Source: RGIG8745 sp045576655 (GTDB taxonomy: Bacteria; Bacteroidota; Bacteroidia; Bacteroidales; Bacteroidaceae). From it: a stretch of 55,097 bases of DNA. A program made the position numbers and the translations under genes. Numbering within the stretch: the stretch's first letter is position 1; every line of letters begins with the position of its first letter. Location of the stretch: positions 1 to 55,097 of the forward strand of contig JAZNGW010000001.1 of assembly GCA_045576655.1 (NCBI GenBank), in the 5' to 3' direction. Below are positions 17,313 through 26,121 of the stretch, in pieces. The notes under the pieces are model-generated. The model saw only the letters and a list, made by a program, of their open reading frames with translations, did not search any database and was not told the origin of the DNA.

Positions 17313-17523
17313 CCGGAAAATAAGGAGCGGGGGGGATGAGCGTTTTGCGCCGAGGTGAAGCTGATTTACCAGTGCGATGGCACTGGCTTTCAACGTTCGT
17401 CACCATGTCAGACGTGCCACATTTTGCATCACTAACATTACAGAGCGAGGGATGCAACACCAGAAAAAAAGAGCATAATTGGGACAAAACGACACACATT
17501 ATTATATTTTATGTCAAAAAATC

Positions 17524-17554
17524 CTTGAGAAAACCATGTAAATTCCTATATTTG
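17524..17554 (+). promoter_or_regulatory. Promoter of the TlpA-DUF6029-Omp28 operon
   Basis: TATATTTG at 17547-17554 is an exact -7 match. CTTG near 17524-17527 is a plausible degenerate -33 element at about 19-20 bp. The start codon lies about 40 bp downstream. Confidence 0.65.
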
Positions 17555-17593
17555 CATGTTTATTACACATAATTAGAACTAATATTGAATTGC

Positions 17594-18103
17594 ATGAATA
17601 CATTAAAAACGATATGCTGCCTGCTCCTGATGATGCTTGCATCAACAGCCGTTGCACAGTTGCCATCGATACAACTTAAAGACATCAACGGAAAGACTAT
17701 CGATACTAAAACGCTCAGCAACGACGGCAAACCTTTTGTAATCAGCTTCTTCGCGACATGGTGCAAGCCTTGCAACAGAGAACTGAAGGCCATACACGAG
17801 GTTTATCCTGACTGGCAGGACGAGACTGGCATGAAACTCTATGCCGTATCTATCGACAGAGCGCAAGACGTGAACAAGGTTAAGCCTATGGTCGACAGCG
17901 AAGGATGGGAATACGAGGTGCTTCTCGACACTAACAAGGACCTCTACCGCGCCTTCGGCATCCAGATGATTCCTCACGTGCTCATCTTCGACGGCAGCGG
18001 CAAGATTGTCGACTCCAGAAGCGGATACATTGAAGGAAGCGAGGAGCACATCATCGAAAAGGTAAGAGAGGTGATAAGCAACAGCAAGAAAGAGAAAAAG
18101 TAA
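17594..18103 (+). CDS. TlpA/ResA-like periplasmic thioredoxin
   Basis: The 169-residue product has a signal peptide (MNTLKTICCLLLMM...) with cleavage before Q-L-P-S, so the mature protein starts with Gln. It then carries a thioredoxin fold of the TlpA/AhpC-TSA type. The redox motif is WCKPC (Cys57 and Cys60), and the cis-Pro region is I-P-H-V near residue 130. Such proteins reduce disulfides in exported proteins or cytochromes. The ATG at 17594 was preferred to an upstream TTG in the same frame because it gives a normal signal peptide. It is the first gene of a four-gene operon with the DUF6029 barrel, the Omp28-like lipoprotein and the T9SS-tail protein. Confidence 0.93.
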   Translation: MNTLKTICCLLLMMLASTAVAQLPSIQLKDINGKTIDTKTLSNDGKPFVISFFATWCKPCNRELKAIHEVYPDWQDETGMKLYAVSIDRAQDVNKVKPMVDSEGWEYEVLLDTNKDLYRAFGIQMIPHVLIFDGSGKIVDSRSGYIEGSEEHIIEKVREVISNSKKEKK

Positions 18104-18142
18104 ACACGCAAACCACAATATCATTCAAAACGACTGATTTGC

Positions 18143-19840
18143 ATGAATCTTAAATTAGCAACGGCATTAGTAGCAACGGCATTCGCCGGCACTGTCATGG
18201 GACAGAGCGAATCGAACCAGGTGACTCTGCACGGCAGCATACAAAGCGACATCATTATGCCGGAGAACGACAGCAAAATAGGCACAGAGCCGACAAGCGA
18301 CGATGTGCTCACAAACACATATCTTGACTTAAACCTGTCAAGCAAATACATTGATGCAGGGGCAAGGCTTGAATACCTGGAACATCCTCTGCAGGGATTC
18401 GAACCCGACTTTAAGGGATGGGGCGTGCCTCACGTGTATGTCAAAGCAAAAGCACCAGGGGTAGAAATCACTATGGGTGACTACTACGAACAGTTCGGCA
18501 GCGGATTCATTCTCCGCACTTACGAAGAGCGCAGCCTTGGCATAGACAATTCGCTGAGAGGAATGAGGGTAAGACTTGACGCCATAAAAGGCGTAAACCT
18601 CAAAGCACTTGCTGGCATACAGCGCAGATACTGGGACTGGGACACCAAGTCGGTAATCTACGGAGCTGATGCGGAAATCAACATCGACGAATACAGCAAA
18701 TCCATGCGCGACAACAACACTACATGGATGATAGGAGGTTCGTGGGTGCTGAAAAACGAAAGCAAGGAAGACATCAACGTGCCTGGCACAAACTTTGCGC
18801 TCAACATGCCTAAGTATGTCAACGCTTTCGACTTCAGGACTCGTTTCCAGAAGCAGAACTTCAGCATCCTCGCAGAATATGCGATGAAAAGCGAAGACCC
18901 GTCATTCGACAACGGATACACCTTCCACAAGGGCAATGCTGTATTCCTTTCGGCCTCATATTCAAAAACAGGCATGAGCGCACTCATACAGGCTAAGCGA
19001 AGCGAAGACATGGCCTTCAGAAGCCAAAGAAGCATGCACGGAGTTTCAGCCTTCGTGAACAACATGCCAGCCTTCGCCTACCAGCACACTTACTCACTTG
19101 CAGCGCTCTACCCATACGCCACTCAGTACGGAAAGAACGACGGCACGACGCTCGTGCCTGGCGAATGGGCGTTCCAAGGCGAGTTTGCCTACACCTTTAA
19201 AAGAAAAACAGCGCTTGGAGGAAAGTACGGCACGAAAGTCAAGCTCAACATGAGCCATATCCGCGGACTTGACTACACAGCTAAAGACAAGTTTCACGAA
19301 AGCACTATAGGCACCGACGGATATAAAAGCGACTTCTTCGGAATGAGCGATGACATTTATTACCAGGACATCAACGTGCAGGTAGAAAAGAAGTTCACAA
19401 AGGATTTCAAGCTCAACCTCATGTACATGAACCAAAGATACAACCAGGAAGTTGTGGAAGGACACGGAGGTACGATAAAGTCAAACATCTTCGTTGCTGA
19501 AGGCAAATACCAGTTTAGCAAGAAGATGACTCTTCGTGCAGAAGCGCAATACCTCAACACAAAGCATGAAAGCGGCGATTGGTGGTACGGACTGTTAGAA
19601 CTGTCTGTTTTGCCAAACTTCATGTTTACAGTCAGCGACATGTATGGAAAACCTTACGTAAACGGTACTTACCAGGACAAGGAGCACTACTACATGGGAA
19701 GCGTGACTTACAACAAGGGGGCGCACCGCCTCATGGCCGGCTACGGACGCACTCGCGCCGGATATAACTGTTCGGGAGGTGTGTGCCGATGGGTACCAGC
19801 AAACAAAGGTGTACAAGTATCGTACAACTACACATTCTGA
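18143..19840 (+). CDS. DUF6029-type outer-membrane beta-barrel protein
   Basis: The 565-residue product has a signal peptide ending V-M-G before Q-S-E-S, then a long run of amphipathic strands rich in Tyr, Gly and Asp. Examples are VTLHGSIQSDI near the start, GDYYEQFGSGF near residue 113 and VQVSYNYTF at the end. The final aromatic residue and lack of helices indicate a large outer-membrane barrel. It resembles the Bacteroidales family annotated DUF6029; function is not established. The gene begins 39 bp after the TlpA-like gene and is followed 40 bp later by the Omp28-like gene, a recurring arrangement suggesting the barrel works with the two CxxC proteins. Confidence 0.85.
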   Translation: MNLKLATALVATAFAGTVMGQSESNQVTLHGSIQSDIIMPENDSKIGTEPTSDDVLTNTYLDLNLSSKYIDAGARLEYLEHPLQGFEPDFKGWGVPHVYVKAKAPGVEITMGDYYEQFGSGFILRTYEERSLGIDNSLRGMRVRLDAIKGVNLKALAGIQRRYWDWDTKSVIYGADAEINIDEYSKSMRDNNTTWMIGGSWVLKNESKEDINVPGTNFALNMPKYVNAFDFRTRFQKQNFSILAEYAMKSEDPSFDNGYTFHKGNAVFLSASYSKTGMSALIQAKRSEDMAFRSQRSMHGVSAFVNNMPAFAYQHTYSLAALYPYATQYGKNDGTTLVPGEWAFQGEFAYTFKRKTALGGKYGTKVKLNMSHIRGLDYTAKDKFHESTIGTDGYKSDFFGMSDDIYYQDINVQVEKKFTKDFKLNLMYMNQRYNQEVVEGHGGTIKSNIFVAEGKYQFSKKMTLRAEAQYLNTKHESGDWWYGLLELSVLPNFMFTVSDMYGKPYVNGTYQDKEHYYMGSVTYNKGAHRLMAGYGRTRAGYNCSGGVCRWVPANKGVQVSYNYTF

Positions 19841-19880
19841 TGCTCCAGATTAAACCACTGACCGACTAAAACATCAAAAA

Positions 19881-20660
19881 ATGAACATAAAAGGAATAAC
19901 AATACTGACAATAGTTGCCACCTCGCTATTCGCTTGTGACACAATAGATGAAAACGAGCGATATGTGCAGTTGGAAACCATCGAAGCGAAGCGCAACGTG
20001 TTGCTTGAGGAGTTTACAGGCCAGAACTGCCCTAACTGCCCTACTGCACACGAAACAGCCGCAAGACTCAAGGAGCAGTATGGCGAAGCGCTCATCACAG
20101 TGAGCATACATGCGGGACCGTTCGCTTTTGCAGAGGGTAGCAAAAGTTTCCCTACGTTCAAGACGCCAGAGGGCGACACCTACGCCGACGCATGGGGAAT
20201 AACAAGCTACCCTGCAGGAGTAATAAACCGCACAAGCGGAAACACATCTTACTCTGACTGGGCTACGATAGTACGCGATGAAATTCAGAAAGATGCAGAA
20301 CTTGACATCGAACTCACAGCCTCGCTCAACGCCGACAAGACTGAAATAAGCATCATCACGGTACTAAAGCCGCTTAGCGACATAGAAGGCAAACTGCAAA
20401 TATGGATTACGGAGAGCGGAATCATCTCACGGCAAAAGAACGGCTCGGCGACCATTCGCGAGTATGAGCACAACCATGTGTACCGCGCAAGCGTGAACGA
20501 AGTCGGCGGCGAAAGCATATCGCTCAGTTCAAACGTATTTGACACCCTCAACCACAGCATCGCCGTAAAAGAAAATTGGAATGCAGAGAATCTGGCGGTC
20601 GTAGCGTTCGTCTATAACAACAACGGCGCACTCCAGGTGGTGGAAAGCGAAATAGAATAA
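19881..20660 (+). CDS. Omp28-like outer-membrane lipoprotein with CPNC motif
   Basis: The 259-residue product has lipobox L-F-A-C (Cys19) and a thioredoxin-like core with EEFTGQNCPNCP near residue 50, characteristic of the Omp28 family. The CxxC spacing suggests thiol-disulfide activity on the periplasmic or outer side of the cell. The C-terminal half forms a beta-rich domain seen in family members. Together with the TlpA-like protein encoded upstream it could form a redox relay that services the DUF6029 barrel or the T9SS-tail protein; that link is inferred from gene order only. Confidence 0.88.
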   Translation: MNIKGITILTIVATSLFACDTIDENERYVQLETIEAKRNVLLEEFTGQNCPNCPTAHETAARLKEQYGEALITVSIHAGPFAFAEGSKSFPTFKTPEGDTYADAWGITSYPAGVINRTSGNTSYSDWATIVRDEIQKDAELDIELTASLNADKTEISIITVLKPLSDIEGKLQIWITESGIISRQKNGSATIREYEHNHVYRASVNEVGGESISLSSNVFDTLNHSIAVKENWNAENLAVVAFVYNNNGALQVVESEIE

Positions 20661-20700
20661 CACACATATATTATATAAGGAATAAAAGAAAGGATCATAT

Positions 20701-21405
20701 ATGAAGAAACTCTACTCATTATTAGCTGCAATGGTATGCGCAGCATCACTCACAGCCCAGAACCTCACGGTCACTCTCGACGGCCAGAATATAGCCAACG
20801 GAGCAACTGTTGAGAAGTATTATGCCGAGGAGGAATTAGACGACATGGACGTTTACGGCCTCTACCCTAAATTCATACTCACATCCAAGGTCAACGGTAA
20901 TTGCGACGCTACACTTATGTCTGTCGACAAGGCCAACGACGTGGCATTTTGCTTCAACGGATGCGTTTTTACAGGAGCAGGCAACAACTACACTGTAAAC
21001 CACACGGGAGTTGCTACAAGAAAGAACACAGAATACGACCTTGGCATCCATGTTCAGCACGACAACAAGTGGACCGAGAACTACACACGTGAGCTCGACC
21101 TCACTGTCACCCAGAAGGGTGAAACATTCACATGCAAAATCATCCTCGGCGTAGACCCTGAGAAGGCAGCTGGAATCAGCGGTACCGGTTCAAAGAAACC
21201 AGTAAGTTTTGCCAGCAACACCCTCACTTTCAACCTCGGTTCAGCAGCAACAGTGTCGCTCTACTCCGTCACAGGCTCCGAGGTGCTGAAAAAGGACATC
21301 AACTCTACCGGAAGCGTATCGCTTAGCACATTGCCAAAGGGAGTTTACATCTACAAAGTCAACGGTACAAGCAAAACTCACACAGGCAAAGTCGTAGTGA
21401 AATAA
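20701..21405 (+). CDS. Secreted protein with T9SS-like C-terminal tail
   Basis: The 234-residue product has a signal peptide (MKKLYSLLAAMVCAASLTA) with Gln as predicted mature N-terminus. The middle domain is beta-rich with four Cys residues at about 57, 76, 80 and 143, which could form disulfides. The last 70 residues (VSLYSVTGSEVLKK ... LPKGVYIYKVNG ... GKVVVK) match the Por_Secre_tail type A sorting domain of type IX secretion. The middle domain is not recognised. As last gene of the operon it may be the client of the two upstream CxxC proteins, since it is the one member with paired Cys and a surface-export tail. Confidence 0.85.
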   Translation: MKKLYSLLAAMVCAASLTAQNLTVTLDGQNIANGATVEKYYAEEELDDMDVYGLYPKFILTSKVNGNCDATLMSVDKANDVAFCFNGCVFTGAGNNYTVNHTGVATRKNTEYDLGIHVQHDNKWTENYTRELDLTVTQKGETFTCKIILGVDPEKAAGISGTGSKKPVSFASNTLTFNLGSAATVSLYSVTGSEVLKKDINSTGSVSLSTLPKGVYIYKVNGTSKTHTGKVVVK

Positions 21406-21430
21406 TCAATAATCTTCACTTACATATTTT

Positions 21431-21463
21431 CCAAGAATCTCCAACGAGGTTCTTGGATTTTTT
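21431..21463 (+). terminator. Terminator of the TlpA-Omp28 operon
   Basis: CCAAGAA/TTCTTGG (21431-21437 with 21450-21456) with inner CTC/GAG pairs makes a strong stem, followed by ATTTTTTG. Confidence 0.9.
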
Positions 21464-21592
21464 GTTAAAAGTCATAAAACAATTAAACAAACTCAAACAA
21501 TCACCATCCTACCCTTTAGCCAGACAAGACGCCCAATCTGTTAATAAATCATATAATATAGTCCCGATTAAAAAGGGTATTTGGAAAAAGCG

Positions 21593-21600
21593 TAACTTTG
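21593..21600 (+). promoter_or_regulatory. -7 box of the Ca2+ ATPase gene
   Basis: TAACTTTG lies 30 bp before the ATG. No TTTG is found at the standard -33 distance. Confidence 0.6.
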
Positions 21601-21629
21601 TATGAAAATAAACATCAATTTACTTCAAC

Positions 21630-24305
21630 ATGGACAATGACATGCTTCACAGAGGGCTCACCTCCAAAGAAGTAGAAGAAAGCAGACTAAAGCACGGGGG
21701 TAATATCCTCACCCCGCCAGAAAAGACTTCGCTATGGAAACTTTTCCTGGAAAAGTTTAACGACCCCATCATCAAAATATTGCTAATAGCATGGCTCCTG
21801 TCAATGGTCATAGCGGGAGTGCACTGCTGGGGACCGGAACAAGCCGGATGGAGTGCATTCATGGAGCCTCTCGGAATATTCTTCGCCATTATCTTGGCAA
21901 GCACTATCGGCTTCTTCTTTGAGGTAAAAGCCAACAAGGCGTTCGATGTGCTCAACACCGTAAACGACGACGTGCAGGTAACTGTAGTGCGCGACGGCAC
22001 AGTGAAGCAGATAGCGCGCAAGGATGTTGTTGTCGGTGACATCGTAATATTAAATACCGGCGATGAAATTCCTGCCGACGGAACGCTTCTTGAATCGGTG
22101 TCCATGCAGGTAAACGAATCATCACTCACAGGCGAACCAATCATCGGCAAGACCACCGTAGAAGCTGATTTCGACCATGACGCCACATACGCCTCCAACC
22201 GTGTCATGCGCGGCACAACCGTTGTTGACGGACATGGAATAATGCGCGTGGAAAAGGTGGGCGACGCAACTGAGTACGGCAAGGTCAACCAGGGTGCGCA
22301 GATGGACAATAACCTTGACACACCCCTGCAGATACAGCTCAAGCGATTGGCATCTTTGATAAGCAAATTAGGATATGCCGTAGCAGGAGTTACATTCATC
22401 GCGCTGAGCGCGAAAGTCTTTATGCACACCGACAGCATGGGCACGATGGACATCGTTTCACACCTGCTGCACAACTTTATGGTTGCCGTGACACTTATAG
22501 TCGTATCCGTACCCGAAGGATTGCCTATGAGCGTTACGCTCAGTCTCGCACTAAGCATGAACCGCATGCTCAAGGCAAACAACTTGGTGCGCAAGATGCA
22601 CGCCTGTGAAACCATGGGTGCCACAACCGTTATCTGCACAGACAAGACAGGCACTCTGACACAGAACCAAATGCAGGTGCACCAAACCAATTTCTACGGA
22701 CTGAAGGAGCAGGTACTTGACGACTCACAAATGAGCCTGCTCATAAAGGAAGGACTGGCTGTCAACTCTACCGCCGAACTGAATATCGAAGACGGAATCG
22801 CCAAACCAATCGGCAACCCTACTGAAGGCGCACTGCTGCTCTGGCTCCATTCACAGAACGCCGACTACCGCAAATTGCGAGAGGGCGCCAAGGTGATTGA
22901 CCAACTCACCTTCTCCACCGAACGGAAATACATGGCAACAGTGGTACATTCGCCACTGCTCGGCAAGGACGTGCTCTATGTCAAAGGCGCTTCGGAAATC
23001 ATATTCAAAAACTGCGACCTCGTGGCAGGCGTTGACGGCAATGCACCTCTTGACACTTGCCGCACGACCATCGAGAGTCAGTTGCTCACCTACCAGAACA
23101 AAGCCATGCGCACTCTCGGTTTCGCATGCCGCATACTTGAAGATGGCGACAAGGACCAACTCTTTGCAAATGGCAGATTAGCAGAGGAAGTAAAACTCAC
23201 TTTCCTCGGCATTGTCGCTATCTCCGACCCAGTGCGTACCGATGTACCTGATGCCGTCAAGGCATGTGTCGAAGCCGGCATTGCGATAAAGATTGTCACA
23301 GGCGACACCCCTGGAACAGCGCGGGAGATTGCCCGACAAATTGGAATATGGACCGATGCTGACACAGCCGAGAGCATCATTACAGGTCCTGACTTTGAAG
23401 CGCTCAGCGATGAAGAAGCCGCCAAGCGCGCAAACAGTCTGAAGATTATGTGCAGGGCGCGCCCTACTGACAAGCAACGACTTGTGCAACTGCTGCAACA
23501 GAACGATGCCGTGGTGGCAGTAACGGGCGACGGAACAAACGACGCTCCGGCTCTCAAGGCCGCCCAGGTCGGTCTGTCGATGGGCGACGGAACATCGGTA
23601 GCGAAAGAGGCAAGCGACATCACGATCATAGACAACTCATTCGGCAGTATCGCCAAGGCTGTAATGTGGGGACGCTCTCTCTACCGCAACATACAGCGTT
23701 TCCTCCTGTTCCAGCTCACCATCAACGTAGCGGCCTGCCTCATTGTTTTGGTCGGTTCGCTCATAGGCACAGACTCACCGCTCACCATCACTCAGATGCT
23801 GTGGGTCAACCTCATCATGGACACATTCGCCGCAGGCGCCCTCGCCTCACTCCCTCCAAGTTGGTCGGTCATGAAGGACAGTCCGCGCAAGAGTGGAGAG
23901 AACGGCGATTTCATTATCAGCAAGAGCATGTCGCAAGGCATATTCATCACTGCCGCCTTGTTTGTGGGCATACTTATCGGATTGCTCATCTATATGAACT
24001 GCGACGGTGTGCTTAAAGCCTACGAACTGTCATGGTTCTTCACTTTCTTCGTCATGCTACAGTTCTGGAACATGTTTAACGCCAAGGCCTACATGACAGG
24101 GAAGTCCGCATTTGCCAACCTTGCGGAAAGCAAGAGTTTCCTTTGGGTAGCATTGCTCATCCTTGCGGGGCAGTACCTCATAGTCTCTTTCGGAGGCGAC
24201 ATGTTCAACGTCACACCGCTCCACTGGACCGACTGGGCCATCATCATCGGAAGCACGTCCGCTGTCTTGTGGATTGGCGAACTTATCAGATACATCAAAA
24301 AATAA
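21630..24305 (+). CDS. Calcium-translocating P-type ATPase (PMCA-like)
   Basis: The 891-residue product is a full-length P2-type ATPase. Motifs in order: actuator loop ESSLTGEP (about 165), the calcium-site PEGLP in TM4 (about 296), phosphorylation motif DKTGTLT (Asp at about 338), and hinge GDGTNDAPALK (about 633). About ten membrane segments are present, with the last cluster after residue 690. The PEGLP motif and length suggest Ca2+ export of the plasma-membrane type. Specificity is inferred from the family. The CNNM-like transporter gene starts 12 bp downstream, so both are likely made from one mRNA. Confidence 0.95.
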   Translation: MDNDMLHRGLTSKEVEESRLKHGGNILTPPEKTSLWKLFLEKFNDPIIKILLIAWLLSMVIAGVHCWGPEQAGWSAFMEPLGIFFAIILASTIGFFFEVKANKAFDVLNTVNDDVQVTVVRDGTVKQIARKDVVVGDIVILNTGDEIPADGTLLESVSMQVNESSLTGEPIIGKTTVEADFDHDATYASNRVMRGTTVVDGHGIMRVEKVGDATEYGKVNQGAQMDNNLDTPLQIQLKRLASLISKLGYAVAGVTFIALSAKVFMHTDSMGTMDIVSHLLHNFMVAVTLIVVSVPEGLPMSVTLSLALSMNRMLKANNLVRKMHACETMGATTVICTDKTGTLTQNQMQVHQTNFYGLKEQVLDDSQMSLLIKEGLAVNSTAELNIEDGIAKPIGNPTEGALLLWLHSQNADYRKLREGAKVIDQLTFSTERKYMATVVHSPLLGKDVLYVKGASEIIFKNCDLVAGVDGNAPLDTCRTTIESQLLTYQNKAMRTLGFACRILEDGDKDQLFANGRLAEEVKLTFLGIVAISDPVRTDVPDAVKACVEAGIAIKIVTGDTPGTAREIARQIGIWTDADTAESIITGPDFEALSDEEAAKRANSLKIMCRARPTDKQRLVQLLQQNDAVVAVTGDGTNDAPALKAAQVGLSMGDGTSVAKEASDITIIDNSFGSIAKAVMWGRSLYRNIQRFLLFQLTINVAACLIVLVGSLIGTDSPLTITQMLWVNLIMDTFAAGALASLPPSWSVMKDSPRKSGENGDFIISKSMSQGIFITAALFVGILIGLLIYMNCDGVLKAYELSWFFTFFVMLQFWNMFNAKAYMTGKSAFANLAESKSFLWVALLILAGQYLIVSFGGDMFNVTPLHWTDWAIIIGSTSAVLWIGELIRYIKK

Positions 24306-24317
24306 TCCAAGAGCAAG

Positions 24318-25604
24318 ATGAACGAGATATTTATCATCCTTCTGCTAATATTGCTGAACGGACTTCTTGCAATGACAGAAATAGCCATGATTTCTGCACG
24401 CAAGTCGAGTCTTTCCGCCGAAGCCAAGAACGGCAAGAAATCGGCAAAACTGGCTCTTGAAATGGCTGAAAGCCCTGACCGCATGCTTTCCACTGTACAG
24501 ATCGGCATAACATTGATAGGCATCCTCACCGGTATATATTCCGGCAGCAAACTTGCCTCCATGTTTGGCGACTGGCTCGAAGGCTACGGAGTTACTGCAA
24601 CTTACTCAGAGGCAATCGCACAAATTGTCATCGTGGTACTTGTCACATACCTCACCCTCGTGTTTGGCGAACTACTGCCAAAGCGCATCGGAATGGCCAT
24701 TTCTGAAAAGATAGCCAAGTTGATGGTGCGCCCGATGAACATTCTTGCCACGTTCTCCGCCCCTTTCGTGTGGCTCTTATCCAAGAGTACATCCTTCATG
24801 TTCACCTTCATTGGATTGAATGATGAAGGAAGCAAAGTAACAGAAGAAGAAATAAAGTCTATAATACAGGAAGGAGCTGAGAACGGCGAGGTTCAACCCG
24901 TAGAGCAGGACATCGTGGAACGAGTATTTATCATGGGTGATTTGACAGTTGGCGCCATCATGACCTCAAAACACGATCTTATATGGCTTGACCTTGAAAT
25001 GACTGCAGACGAGGTGCGCTCTGTCATGGAGGAGCACATGTATGAAGTTTACCCTGTTGCCGATGGCGACCTTGACCATGTGAAGGGATTTGCTTCGCTT
25101 AAGGATCTGTTCATACATATCGGTAAAGACGATTTCTGCCTCTCCGAATTAGTGCGCCCTGCTACATATTTTCACGAAAGCATGAGCATATACAAGATGC
25201 TTGAGCAGATGAAGAAAGAGCAGGTCTACCGCGGACTTGTGTGCGATGAATTCGGCGGGTGCATAGGAATCGTCACACTGAAAGACATGCTTGAGGGTTT
25301 TGTAGGCACCTTACCCGAAAACACTGACGAGGAATCTCCGATAACAAAATGCACCGACCGCGAAGCATGGTTCGTTGACGGTCAGTGCTCTATGTATGAT
25401 TTCCTCTCTTTCTTTGATTCGGAAGATCTGATGGAGGACAGCGACTTCACCACAGTTGCAGGCTTGTGCATCAGTCTGTTCGAACGTATACCGGCCACCG
25501 GTGAGAGCGTTGAATGGAACAATTTCCGCTTTGAGATTGCCGACAAGGATGAAGCCCGTATCGACAAACTGCTCGTAACACGAATTTCCGCCCCTACCCT
25601 ATAA
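24318..25604 (+). CDS. CNNM/CorC-family (hemolysin-related) membrane transporter
   Basis: The 428-residue product begins with a DUF21/CNNM membrane domain (three to four hydrophobic segments in residues 1-170). Then comes a paired CBS domain (about 200-320, starting near GDLTVGAIMTSK) and a C-terminal CorC_HlyC domain (about 340-425). Family members transport or sense Mg2+ or related divalent cations, with CBS domains binding nucleotides. It follows the Ca2+ ATPase gene by 12 bp, suggesting joint control of divalent cations. Its 3' end overlaps the convergent yjbQ gene by 11 bp. Confidence 0.93.
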   Translation: MNEIFIILLLILLNGLLAMTEIAMISARKSSLSAEAKNGKKSAKLALEMAESPDRMLSTVQIGITLIGILTGIYSGSKLASMFGDWLEGYGVTATYSEAIAQIVIVVLVTYLTLVFGELLPKRIGMAISEKIAKLMVRPMNILATFSAPFVWLLSKSTSFMFTFIGLNDEGSKVTEEEIKSIIQEGAENGEVQPVEQDIVERVFIMGDLTVGAIMTSKHDLIWLDLEMTADEVRSVMEEHMYEVYPVADGDLDHVKGFASLKDLFIHIGKDDFCLSELVRPATYFHESMSIYKMLEQMKKEQVYRGLVCDEFGGCIGIVTLKDMLEGFVGTLPENTDEESPITKCTDREAWFVDGQCSMYDFLSFFDSEDLMEDSDFTTVAGLCISLFERIPATGESVEWNNFRFEIADKDEARIDKLLVTRISAPTL

Positions 25605-26016
25605 CCGTGGCAACCACTCGGCGTGAACCTCCGTAATTACGGAACTCACAAAGATAGATGCCCTGCCAGGTGCCGAGATTCAAACGCCCGTCAGTAACTG
25701 GGATTGTGAGCGACATGCCTGTTATGACTGATTTCGCATGGGCTGGCATATCGTCGTCACCCTCAAGGGTGTGACAATAGTAAGGTTCACGCTCCTTGAC
25801 AAGACGATTGAAAATCGCATTCATGTCAACACGCACGTCAGGGTCGGCATTTTCGTTTATAGTCAGTGCCGCACTTGTATGTTTGATAAAAAGATTAAGA
25901 AGACCTGCTTTCGGAAGGGTGATGCCTGCTGAACGCAGGTTTTCCTTTATCTCATCGGTGATAAGATGAAAGCCGCGCGAACGCTGGCGCAGGGAGAATG
26001 TCGCTTGCTGTACCAT
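25594..26016 (-). CDS. yjbQ: YjbQ family protein (UPF0047)
   Basis: The 140-residue product is of typical length for UPF0047 and has the family signature HTSAALTINENADPDVR in the middle and LGTWQGIYLCEFR near the end. Members have been described as having weak thiamine-phosphate synthase activity; the physiological role is uncertain. The ATG at 26016 (MVQQATF) fits the family start; an upstream in-frame Met at 26052 would run into the purine repeat. It is the last gene of the minus-strand series ABC-F, engB, yjbQ, though a 100-bp repeat spacer precedes it. Its stop overlaps the end of the CNNM gene. Confidence 0.93.
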   Translation of the reverse strand: MVQQATFSLRQRSRGFHLITDEIKENLRSAGITLPKAGLLNLFIKHTSAALTINENADPDVRVDMNAIFNRLVKEREPYYCHTLEGDDDMPAHAKSVITGMSLTIPVTDGRLNLGTWQGIYLCEFRNYGGSRRVVATVIG

Positions 26017-26026
26017 ACTAATGAAC

Positions 26027-26120
26027 TTTAACGGTAACGGGGACGGGAACAAGAACTTTAACTTTAACGGGAACGGGAACGAACAGTTTCGTAATCGTCA
26101 ACGTTACCGTTACCGTTAAA
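26027..26120. repeat. Low-complexity GGTAACGG/GGGAAC repeats bounded by a 14-bp inverted repeat
   Basis: TTTAACGGTAACGG at 26027-26040 is the exact reverse complement of CCGTTACCGTTAAA at 26107-26120. Between them are tandem GGGAAC and ACTTTA hexamers. The whole spacer between engB and yjbQ could fold as one long hairpin. Confidence 0.8.
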
Positions 26121-26121
26121 A

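Larger units (their letters stand above)
16405..17593. other. 1.2-kb gene-free repeat spacer
   Basis: No credible coding region is present; frames at 16193-16483, 17336-17572 and 17302-17499 show no signal peptide, domain or promoter. The spacer holds partial dispersed-repeat copies (16747-16852, 16996-17148) and short palindromes (about 16601-16625 GGGGCGCCCCTTGCGGG; 16653-16673 and 16891-16912 GGGACGCAATG...TTGCGTCC; 16963-16988). It also has AGTTAAGG octamers near 16860-16893 and the 21-bp array at 17211-17294. A further palindrome, GGACGCTACACGTAGCGTCC, lies at about 16325-16345. Confidence 0.7.
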
